Below, piece by piece: positions 1 through 5,617 of a stretch of 5,617 nucleotides of DNA. Each line of letters begins with the position of its first letter. Position 1 is the stretch's first letter. The position numbers and the translations under genes are program-made. The notes below the pieces were generated by a model that saw only the letters and a list, made by a program, of their open reading frames with translations, made no database searches and was not told where the DNA came from. The DNA lies in the NCBI GenBank assembly GCA_005792225.1, contig SXSP01000515.1:1-5617 (forward strand). The letters are read 5' to 3'. Source of the stretch: Bdellovibrionales bacterium (GTDB lineage: Bacteria; Bdellovibrionota; Bdellovibrionia; Bdellovibrionales; JAMPXM01).

Positions 1-1
1 G

Positions 2-124
2 TACGTGGTCGAGCGTTTGTGGAGAGACTCGAAGCTCCTCGAAATTGGCGGCGGAACGCTCGAAGCTCACCACAAGAACATCACGCGGGATCTCGTTAAG
101 AATCCCGGTGTCATCCTAAACTAA
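2..124 (+). CDS. Acyl-CoA dehydrogenase, C-terminal fragment (5' end outside the window)
   Basis: Forty codons are open from the window edge to a TAA at 122-124. The peptide carries the signature of the C-terminal helical domain of acyl-CoA dehydrogenases: ERLWRD (residues 4-9 of the fragment) followed by KLLEIGGGTLEAHHKNITRD. In this FAD-dependent family the G-G-T segment lies at the flavin and substrate site, and the enzyme oxidises acyl-CoA thioesters to the 2-enoyl form in fatty acid or amino acid breakdown. The residue before Gly-Thr is Gly, not the catalytic Glu found there in short- and medium-chain enzymes. In isovaleryl- and long-chain-type members the base comes from another helix, which here would lie outside the window. 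Substrate class cannot be called from 40 residues. The gene runs tail-to-tail against the regulator at 127-669, 2 nt away. It was found by reading the plus strand directly, since the fragment is short and has no start codon in the window. Confidence 0.88.
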   Translation, partial: YVVERLWRDSKLLEIGGGTLEAHHKNITRDLVKNPGVILN

Positions 125-126
125 AA

Positions 127-669
127 TTATTTTGTTGGTTCGGGAATGTCGCAGAACTCGGTGAAGGCCTCGAAGTGAGCCGGGTTCAGCTGGAGCATGG
201 CATCCAGACAGTTCTCGGCCGAGCTCACGAACTTCCCGAGAACTTCGATTCGATCTTGAGAAACGGGAACGGTACGCGCTTCGTCCGCAGCGGGCGTGGG
301 CAATCCTTGGAGAAGTCGAACTGCGGAAGAAACGCGCGAGAGCATGCGGCGCTCGCGCTTCCGGAGAACGTTCATGATGACGTTCAGGAGCTCCGAGTTT
401 GAGCGGTACGTGACGGTTCCGCGCGGTGTGCGGCCGGCGATCTCGATGACTTCATATTCCATCAAATCTGAAATCGACATGCTGACGAGTGCTTTTGAAA
501 TTCCGAGCCGATCGATCAAATCGGCGGCGTCGAGTGGTTCGGGCGCGAGAAACAGGTGCGCCCAGATGCGACCATGAACGTTCTTGAAGCCCCAATACTC
601 GATGAATTCGCCGACTTGGTTGACGACGTCTTCGAGTTCTGGAGGAATTTTCAGTGGTCGTTCAGACAT
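127..669 (-). CDS. GbsR/MarR-family winged-helix transcriptional regulator
   Basis: This 180-residue protein is a probable cytoplasmic DNA-binding dimer. The N-terminal part, YWGFKNVHGRIWAHLFLAPE (25-44), matches the GbsR branch of MarR-like proteins, where a Gly-Arg-Ile/Trp helix packs against the winged helix. The helix-turn-helix is at about 46-72, with LGISKALVSMSISDLM (55-70) as turn and recognition helix. The wing follows at about 74-89, with a GRTPRG tip and a closing TYRS strand. Residues 92-122 and 137-171 are mostly helical and probably form the dimer interface. Members of this family act as repressors, some sensing choline or glycine betaine; nothing here identifies a ligand. The gene follows the phosphoesterase by 31 nt and converges on an acyl-CoA dehydrogenase gene. 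The ATG at 669-667 has no Shine-Dalgarno sequence, but a promoter ends right before it (see 670-704). Whether it controls the repair operon, itself or the fatty-acid gene is unknown. Confidence 0.85.
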   Translation of the reverse strand: MSERPLKIPPELEDVVNQVGEFIEYWGFKNVHGRIWAHLFLAPEPLDAADLIDRLGISKALVSMSISDLMEYEVIEIAGRTPRGTVTYRSNSELLNVIMNVLRKRERRMLSRVSSAVRLLQGLPTPAADEARTVPVSQDRIEVLGKFVSSAENCLDAMLQLNPAHFEAFTEFCDIPEPTK

Positions 670-704
670 ATTTAAACAATAGGGGCAGCCGCTTCTCGGG
701 TCAA
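670..704 (-). promoter_or_regulatory. Predicted sigma70-type promoter for a leaderless regulator mRNA
   Basis: On the minus strand, TTGACC (704-699, five of six matches to the -35 consensus) is followed by a 17-nt spacer (698-682) and TATTGT (681-676, four of six matches to the -10 consensus, including the key T, A and final T). Six more bases, TTAAAT, lead directly to the ATG at 669. By standard spacing +1 is the A of that ATG. This agrees with the absence of any ribosome binding site in the 31-nt gap. The -35 element overlaps the TGA stop (703-701) of the phosphoesterase gene. Hexamer matches and spacing are seen directly; activity is inferred. Confidence 0.5.
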
Positions 705-1345
705 ACCTCGATTACAGAGTTGTCGGTGACTACGAAGAGTTGTCGCCAATCGCGCTTCTTCAGCTCAAGACCGCCGGTGAAGAGACTAAAGGCGGGAAGA
801 ACACTCCCTGTTTTTCCGACAGCGAAGCACGGCAGACGGAGACTGTCACCACCTCCAGTGAGACGAACGACGGGATGAAGGTGACCCGAGAGGACGTGAA
901 GATCGCCGGGCTCCGTTGGCGGGTCGTGCGCGAGGAGAAAGGGCTTTCTCTCGATGGGAGAGTCGTGAACTTCGATTCTCCATATCTCAGGAAGAATGAA
1001 TCTTCGATCGTGGTTGCCCCGGATGAGCGAGATCTTGAGGCCGGCATGTTTGTCTCTCCACGCGGAGACCGCAGCGACGACTTCGGGCGTAATACCAACG
1101 GGTGCGTGGATGAGATCGCCGAGGATAATGAGCTCACTCGGTTTTGTTCTTTCGATTGCGCGACTCAAGCGTTGGAGATCGTCGGCGAGAACTTTCGATG
1201 AAACCGCGATCCCGCTGCGCTGAAAAACTTCGGCTTTTCCCCAGTGAAGATCTGCGGCGAGCAGCGTGCGCGAAGAAGGAAGAAACACGCAACGCTCGGG
1301 AAGGAGCTCGAGGTTTTCGCCGCGAATGACGATGTTTTCGGTCAA
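701..1345 (-). CDS. pdeM: Ligase-associated DNA damage response metallophosphoesterase (PdeM/MPE type)
   Basis: This is a calcineurin-like binuclear metallophosphoesterase of 214 residues with the preferred start. Its metal-site motifs are in order: D32-x-H34 in ADLHWGK, GD77 in LGDLIHAP, GNH112D, H140 in LLAHDPP, and GH155-x-H157. That set and the LLPERCVFLPSSRTLLAADLH run match the small phosphoesterase found beside bacterial ATP-dependent ligases and Lhr-Core helicases. The Pseudomonas putida relative is described as a manganese-dependent phosphodiesterase/DNA endonuclease. The start is chosen as TTG at 1345: it has a GGAGG at 1355-1351 with 5-nt spacing, and it forms a TTGA overlap with the TGA (1344-1342) of the helicase gene. 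A GTG at 1357 would add four residues (16-nt overlap) but has no Shine-Dalgarno sequence in front of it. The TTG start and overlap suggest expression by translational coupling to the helicase. Confidence 0.93.
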   Translation of the reverse strand: MTENIVIRGENLELLPERCVFLPSSRTLLAADLHWGKAEVFQRSGIAVSSKVLADDLQRLSRAIERTKPSELIILGDLIHAPVGITPEVVAAVSAWRDKHAGLKISLIRGNHDRRFILPEIWRIEVHDSPIERKPFLLAHDPPTEPGDLHVLSGHLHPVVRLTGGGDSLRLPCFAVGKTGSVLPAFSLFTGGLELKKRDWRQLFVVTDNSVIEV

Positions 1346-3801
1346 TTGGACCTCCACGTCGACTTGAGGCGTTCGATCCTTTGTTCGAGTGTTTCAGAAG
1401 ACAGGCGAGCACCCAAGCGCTCGGCGATCAGCGGAAATCCGAGCGGAGTGGGTCGTGAAACGTTGCGCACGATGAGGTTTTCGCGCGAGAGGCGATCGAG
1501 AACGGAGAAGAGTCGTCCGTTTTCCATTTGCTCGCCGAGGACTTGGTTTTCTGACTGAAGGACGAGGGGATGATCAGGCTCGTACCTCCTAAATACATCG
1601 AAGAGGAGCCCTGCGCTGACTTGAAGTTGCCGCGCGCTCTTTCGGGCGCTCGGATGACCTGGATGAAGAAGTCCGGCGACACGCGCGATCTCCCGAAAAC
1701 GCTGTCTAGCGAGTTGCGTGAGATCGAGCGCCGAGCGTAGATCCTCGATCGCGTTTTCGCTCGAGAAGAGATCGGGAGTGAGTGTCGTGTTGAAGTCGAA
1801 GTCTCCCGCCGAGAGAATCTCAAATCCGTAATCGTTGACGGCAATCGAAAAGGTCGCGCCCTGAAATCTCGAGAGCCGATACGCGATGATGGCGGCGACA
1901 CCTTCGTGGATCAAGCGGCCTTCGAATGGATACACGAAGAGGTGGTTTCCTTCGCGGGTCTTGCCGATTTCAACGAGGGTTTCGCGTGCGCGTGGGATCG
2001 CGGATAAGCGCCTCTGAGCTTCGATGATGGGCTCAAGCGCGCGGATTTCGATGTCTTGGGCATGATCAATATTTTCTAGGAGCTCTCGTACGGAGCGCGA
2101 GAGGGAACTCGAATAAGGAAGTCTGCCTCCGTGCCAAGACGGTGAGACGGTGGCGCCACCTTTTCCCATCCTGACTCTCGCTTCGAGCCCTTGCATGCCG
2201 ATGTACTCGAGGACGCGGCCTGAGAAGAGAAAGCGATCCCCTTTTTTGAGTTTTGAAATGAAACCTTCTTCGACGTAGCCGAGCTGTTTTCCGCGCAAGA
2301 ACTTGAGCGCGACACTCGCATCAGACGCAATCGTTCCGATGTTCATGCGGTGGAGACGTGCGATCCGGGCGTCACGCACGCGATAAACTCCGTAATCGAG
2401 TTCGACGCGTCGATAAGAGGAATAGGCCTGAAGCGAAAAGCCACCGTCGCGGATGAATGCGAGTGCCCAATCGAGTTCATCGTCGGAAACTCCTCGGTAG
2501 GAGAAGGCGGACCGCACTTCCGATAAAATTTCCTCACGCGTGAAGCCGCCGCCGAGAGCGCGGGTGACGAGATGTTGGACGAGAACGTCGAGTGGTTTTA
2601 TCAGCGGTTCTCGGGGTTCCACGTGGTTGATGTCGATCGCACGCCGAGCCGCCGCGATTTCGATGAGCTCGAGCGCATTTGTCGGAACGAAGAGCACGAA
2701 AGCAGTTTCACCGGGTCGGTGAGCGCTGCGACCCGCGCGTTGCAAAAGACGCGCGATGCCCTTGGGAGAGCCGATTTGCACGATGCGATCAACGGGCGCG
2801 AAGTCGACTCCGAGATCGAGAGATGAAGTTGCGACGACAAAACGTATGGTTCCGCTTTTCACTCCCGCTTCGACTCGTTCGCGCTCTTTGCGATCGAGCG
2901 AACCGTGATGGAGGGCGATCCATTCACGCCACTCGGGCTTTGCCTCGCTGAGCGTGAGAAACCATCGTTCGGCCTGGCTCCGCGTATTCGTAAAGATCAG
3001 CGTGGGACGCTCGGGATCAAGCCAAGCGAGCAGTTTTGATGCGAGCTTTAAACCCAGGTGTCCCGCCCAAGGGAAAGTGTCAATTTGGTCGGGAAGAAGT
3101 GACTCGATGACGACCGGTCGATGAAGCTTGGCGCGCACGATTGTCGGTCTGTCGTTTGTTCCGACGGCGACGCGCGCAGCTTCTTCGGTGTTGCTGATTG
3201 TCGCAGTCAGCGCCCAGGTGCGCACCCCAGGTCGGAGCTTTCTGAGTCGAGTGAGGCTCAGTTCGAGGAGACTTCCGCGTTTGTTACCGAGACATTCATG
3301 CCATTCATCGAGGATGACGGTTTCAAGATGCGAGAAGTGACGCTCGTGATCCTGATCGCAAATCAGAAGTGCCAGCGACTCCGGAGTGGTGACCAGGATT
3401 TCAGGCATGGCGGCACGCTGTTTTGAGCGCCGATGGGCCGATGTGTCGCCTGTCCTTGCCTCAACACGAAACTTGAGGCCGAGACCCGAAACCGCTTCTT
3501 CGAGAGCTAGCTGAATATCTCGCGCGACCGCCTTCAGCGGCGTTAGATACAGAATGCGCAGGCGTTTCGAAGTTTGGTCCTGGGCCGCGTGCATGAGCGC
3601 ACCTAAGAACGCCGCGTACGTTTTTCCGGCGCCGGTTGGGACATGGATGAGTCCGCTCTCTCCCTTGAGCCGGGCTTCCCACGCTTCGCGCTGAAATGGA
3701 AAAGGCTTCCAGCCTCGTGAGCGAAACCACTCGTCGACGGGGCGAAGGAGAGCGCCTGCACGCTCAGTTGGATTGTGCGGTTTCTCGAGCGTATCCAGCA
3801 T
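1342..3801 (-). CDS. Ligase-associated DEXH-box DNA helicase (Lhr-Core type)
   Basis: This 819-residue superfamily 2 helicase is probably an ATP-dependent 3'-to-5' DNA translocase acting with the neighbouring ligase and nucleases. RecA domain 1 (about 30-225) shows F36Q37 (Q motif), PTGAGKT 55-61 (Walker A), TPLKAVARD 87-95 (Ia), TTPESL 138-143 (Ib), DEWH 165-168 (II) and TATIS 199-203 (III). RecA domain 2 (about 230-395) shows FTNTRSQAE 270-278 (IV), VVATSSLDLGVDF 322-334 (V) and QRAGRSAHRPG 354-364 (VI). A winged-helix-like region (about 400-500) and the Lhr-Core C-terminal region follow, including PSWHGGRLPYSSSLSR at 554-569, a block typical of Lhr proteins. The length fits the short ligase-associated form, without the long C-terminal extension of full Lhr. 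ATG 3801 is preceded by AAAGG (3815-3811) and, two codons upstream, by an in-frame TGA. No ATG, GTG or TTG follows in frame before the helicase core, so the 38-nt overlap with the ligase gene is forced. All core motifs are intact. Confidence 0.96.
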   Translation of the reverse strand: MLDTLEKPHNPTERAGALLRPVDEWFRSRGWKPFPFQREAWEARLKGESGLIHVPTGAGKTYAAFLGALMHAAQDQTSKRLRILYLTPLKAVARDIQLALEEAVSGLGLKFRVEARTGDTSAHRRSKQRAAMPEILVTTPESLALLICDQDHERHFSHLETVILDEWHECLGNKRGSLLELSLTRLRKLRPGVRTWALTATISNTEEAARVAVGTNDRPTIVRAKLHRPVVIESLLPDQIDTFPWAGHLGLKLASKLLAWLDPERPTLIFTNTRSQAERWFLTLSEAKPEWREWIALHHGSLDRKERERVEAGVKSGTIRFVVATSSLDLGVDFAPVDRIVQIGSPKGIARLLQRAGRSAHRPGETAFVLFVPTNALELIEIAAARRAIDINHVEPREPLIKPLDVLVQHLVTRALGGGFTREEILSEVRSAFSYRGVSDDELDWALAFIRDGGFSLQAYSSYRRVELDYGVYRVRDARIARLHRMNIGTIASDASVALKFLRGKQLGYVEEGFISKLKKGDRFLFSGRVLEYIGMQGLEARVRMGKGGATVSPSWHGGRLPYSSSLSRSVRELLENIDHAQDIEIRALEPIIEAQRRLSAIPRARETLVEIGKTREGNHLFVYPFEGRLIHEGVAAIIAYRLSRFQGATFSIAVNDYGFEILSAGDFDFNTTLTPDLFSSENAIEDLRSALDLTQLARQRFREIARVAGLLHPGHPSARKSARQLQVSAGLLFDVFRRYEPDHPLVLQSENQVLGEQMENGRLFSVLDRLSRENLIVRNVSRPTPLGFPLIAERLGARLSSETLEQRIERLKSTWRSN
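1351..1355 (-). promoter_or_regulatory. Shine-Dalgarno GGAGG that decides the pdeM start
   Basis: GGAGG lies on the minus strand inside the last codons of the helicase gene, 5 nt before TTG at 1345-1343. It overlaps the competing in-frame GTG (1357-1355), which has no such motif upstream. This favours the TTG start and the TTGA overlap. Confidence 0.65.
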
Positions 3802-5395
3802 CGATCATCGCCTTTAGAGTTTCGAGCTTGTCGGCGTCTTCGATTTTCTTATCGTGGCGCCACCGGAGAATCCGAGGAAAGCGAAGAGCGACGCCCGATC
3901 GATGTCGAGGCGACGCATTGATCGCTTCGAATGCGATCTCGAAGACGTGCACCGGATCAACCGAGCGCACGGGTCCGAACTTTTCGCGCGTATGCCGACG
4001 AATCCAGGCATCGAGTCGTCCGATCTCTTCATCGGTGAGCCCCGAGTAAGCTTTCGCGACGGGCACGAGAGTTTCGCCGTCCCAAACCGCGAACGTATAG
4101 TCCGTGTACAGGCTCGCGCGACGCCCGCTTCCGGCTTGCGCGTACAAGAGAACGGCATCCACCGTGAAGGGATCGATCTTCCACTTCCACCAATCTCCGC
4201 GTTTTCGTCCCGATTGGTAGGGTGAAGACAGTCGCTTTAGCATCAAACCTTCGACATTGAGATCTCGAGACTTGGCCCTCTCGAGCGGCAAATCCGACCA
4301 GCTTGAAAACTCGACGAGCGGAGAGAGTTGAAAGACGGAGGACTTTCCCTCCAGAAGTTCTTCAACGAGGCGCCGCCGCTCGCTTAAGGGTGCGGCTCTT
4401 TTATCTTCGCCTGCGATCTCGAGAAGATCGTAGACCATGAGCATCGCCGGAGCTTCGGTGAGAACGGATTTTGTAAGAGTCTTTCGACCAATTCGTTTTT
4501 GGAGCGCCGCAAACGGAAGGACCCGGCCATCGCGCGCGGCGAGAACTTCTCCGTCGATGACCGAACCATCCGGCAAAGTGTGTGCAGCCTGGGTGATTTC
4601 GGGAAATCGATCCGTTATGAGTTCTTCGCCCCTCGACCACAGAAAGACTTCACCGTTTCGTTTGATGAGCTGGGCGCGAATGCCGTCCCACTTACGCTCG
4701 ACCTGCCATTCGGAAGGCTCGCCGAGCGTTTCGATTTGGTTCTCGAGCGGAGATGCGAGGAAAAACGGGTAGGGACGCGAGGCGACTTCAGCTTTTTCGC
4801 CGGGGGCGAGGAGACGGAGATACCACTCGCCTTCGGGTTTCCACTCGCCCATCAATCGATGCGAAATTTCGGCGACGTCAAGACCCGAGACTTCGGCAAG
4901 CGCACGGGCAACGAGACTCTGCGAAACTCCGACTCGGAAGGAGCCGGTGAGGAGCTTGTTCAGAATGTAGATCTCACCCTTTTCGAGCGCGCGCCACCAC
5001 CTGATCACTTGCGCTTTTTGCTCTTCTTCCTCGAGGGGAACGAGCGGAAGAATTCGTTCCTGCATCCATTGGCTCAGAGAGACATCGGGGAGTGAGCCGG
5101 GAGTTGCATCAAGGCCAAGCGAGTCGAGGAGGAGCGCGCAAACTTCAGCCGTATCTCCAACGGAATTATAGCTCTCTTGAAAGAGCCAATCAGGAATTGA
5201 GGTGAGCTCTTCGGTCCATGCCCTCAGGCTTCCGGAGGAAATAAAGCGCTTCAGCCTTCGGCCGGTGAGGAAGTAGAGCGCCCAAGCCGCGTCGTCGGGC
5301 GAGCTCGCGCGAAAGTAATCGGCAATCGCCTGGACCTTCGCGTTCGTGCCGGTCGTTGCATCAAGGCGCTCGTAGAGGGCTGCGAAATTTCTCAT
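3764..5395 (-). CDS. ATP-dependent DNA ligase (bacterial, repair-cassette type)
   Basis: This 543-residue ligase seals nicks through a lysyl-AMP intermediate. An N-terminal DNA-binding helical domain (about 1-205) is followed by the nucleotidyltransferase domain: motif I ERKWDGIR at 233-240 with K235 as the AMP-accepting lysine, SRGEE 254-258 (Ia), DGEVLA 281-286 (III), MVYDLLE 320-326 (IIIa), EGLMLKR 382-388 (IV), and WWKWKID 402-408 with K404 and K406 (V). The OB-fold (about 409-543) holds RFPRILRWRHDK at 505-516 (motif VI). No LigD-type polymerase or phosphoesterase domain is fused to it. The domain order and the helicase-phosphoesterase-exonuclease neighbours identify the cassette ligase, not an NHEJ LigD. 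ATG 5395 has AAGGAGAGG (5412-5404) upstream, 8 nt away, and lies 3 nt after the exonuclease stop. Its 3' end overlaps the helicase gene by 38 nt. It would act beside the essential NAD-dependent LigA, which is not in this window. Confidence 0.96.
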   Translation of the reverse strand: MRNFAALYERLDATTGTNAKVQAIADYFRASSPDDAAWALYFLTGRRLKRFISSGSLRAWTEELTSIPDWLFQESYNSVGDTAEVCALLLDSLGLDATPGSLPDVSLSQWMQERILPLVPLEEEEQKAQVIRWWRALEKGEIYILNKLLTGSFRVGVSQSLVARALAEVSGLDVAEISHRLMGEWKPEGEWYLRLLAPGEKAEVASRPYPFFLASPLENQIETLGEPSEWQVERKWDGIRAQLIKRNGEVFLWSRGEELITDRFPEITQAAHTLPDGSVIDGEVLAARDGRVLPFAALQKRIGRKTLTKSVLTEAPAMLMVYDLLEIAGEDKRAAPLSERRRLVEELLEGKSSVFQLSPLVEFSSWSDLPLERAKSRDLNVEGLMLKRLSSPYQSGRKRGDWWKWKIDPFTVDAVLLYAQAGSGRRASLYTDYTFAVWDGETLVPVAKAYSGLTDEEIGRLDAWIRRHTREKFGPVRSVDPVHVFEIAFEAINASPRHRSGVALRFPRILRWRHDKKIEDADKLETLKAMIDAGYARETAQSN

Positions 5396-5398
5396 TCG

Positions 5399-5617
5399 TT
5401 AGTCCTCTCCTTCTCCACCGAACGCGGCCAAATGGAGCGGAATCGCCTTTTGTCCCCGCTCATTTAAATATCGAGAGAGAACGTCGACAGAGCCATGCGT
5501 TGGCAAGGTCACTCGCGCTTTCGTGTCCTCGACGGTGCGAAGTAGATCCGGCCAATCCGCATGATCCGAGAGGATGAAGCCGCGATCATAACCGCGCCGC
5601 CGACGATTTCCGCGCAC
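5399..5617 (-). CDS. Ligase-associated exonuclease, metallo-beta-lactamase fold, C-terminal fragment
   Basis: Seventy-two codons are open from the right window edge to TAA at 5401-5399; the start lies outside, and the first codon seen (GTG) is internal. The fragment reads RGNRRRRGYDRGFILSDHAD and later TLPTHG. These match the C-terminal part of the ligase-associated exonuclease: a basic RG-RRR stretch, the SDHAD segment whose His is a metal ligand in beta-CASP/MBL nucleases, and a THG turn. The HxHxDH metal motif would lie upstream, beyond the edge, so intact catalysis cannot be checked. The identity is supported by position: it is the first gene of the set, 3 nt before the ligase ATG, and the end of its coding sequence supplies the ligase Shine-Dalgarno sequence. 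The family trims DNA ends; the exact substrate here is inferred. Confidence 0.9.
   Translation of the reverse strand: MRGNRRRRGYDRGFILSDHADWPDLLRTVEDTKARVTLPTHGSVDVLSRYLNERGQKAIPLHLAAFGGEGED

Noticed and set aside
86..107. CGGGAT/ATCCCG inverted repeat with a 10-nt loop near the end of the acyl-CoA dehydrogenase gene, as a terminator
   Set aside because: The stem is only 6 bp, lies within codons that match the family, and is not followed by a T-run on either strand.
686..692. AGC-G-GCT short inverted repeat within the promoter spacer, as a GbsR operator
   Set aside because: The arms are 3 bp long, which is expected by chance; no longer dyad is present in the gap.
740..1201. 153-codon open frame on the plus strand opposite pdeM
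   Set aside because: It is antisense to the phosphoesterase metal-site motifs and shows no domain of its own.
1342..3801. Helicase as full-length Lhr or as a defence-system helicase
   Set aside because: At 819 residues it lacks the large C-terminal extension of full Lhr, and no restriction, toxin or phage-defence partner is present.
4499..5095. 198-codon open frame on the plus strand opposite the ligase gene
   Set aside because: It lies wholly antisense to conserved ligase domains, its translation is low-complexity and charge-rich with no recognisable domain, and the motif-rich minus frame explains the sequence.
3764..5395. Ligase as a LigD-type NHEJ ligase
   Set aside because: There is no polymerase or LigD phosphoesterase domain and no Ku gene in the window; the neighbours are the helicase, PdeM and exonuclease of the repair cassette.

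Overview
The window is a compact bacterial chromosomal segment. Almost every base is coding, and the only gaps between genes are 2, 31 and 3 nt. By eye it is moderately GC-rich. The gene content (acyl-CoA dehydrogenase, GbsR/MarR-type regulator, ligase-associated repair cassette) fits a free-living bacterium, perhaps a proteobacterium or a relative. The sequence alone does not let me name a taxon. There are no RNA genes, insertion sequences, CRISPR arrays or phage genes.

Most of the window (about 701-5617, all minus strand) is the ligase-associated DNA repair cassette, read from high to low coordinates. It holds the C-terminal end of a metallo-beta-lactamase-fold exonuclease (cut by the window edge), a complete ATP-dependent DNA ligase, an Lhr-Core-type DEXH helicase, and a PdeM-type metallophosphoesterase. 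The joints are tight: 3 nt between exonuclease and ligase, a 38-nt overlap between ligase and helicase, and a TTGA stop/start overlap between helicase and phosphoesterase. This implies one polycistronic, translationally coupled mRNA. The likely joint task is processing and sealing damaged DNA: the helicase unwinds 3'-to-5', two metal-dependent nucleases/phosphoesterases trim ends, and the ligase reseals. The real in vivo role of this widespread four-gene set is still poorly defined. The operon promoter lies outside the window.

Downstream on the same strand (127-669) is a GbsR/MarR-family winged-helix regulator. It has no Shine-Dalgarno sequence. A well-formed sigma70-like promoter overlaps the phosphoesterase stop codon and would start transcription on the A of the regulator's ATG, so the gene may be expressed as a leaderless mRNA in addition to any read-through from the repair operon.

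At the left edge (2-124, plus strand) is the last 40 codons of an acyl-CoA dehydrogenase. It converges on the regulator with only 2 nt between the two stop codons, leaving no room for a terminator in the gap.
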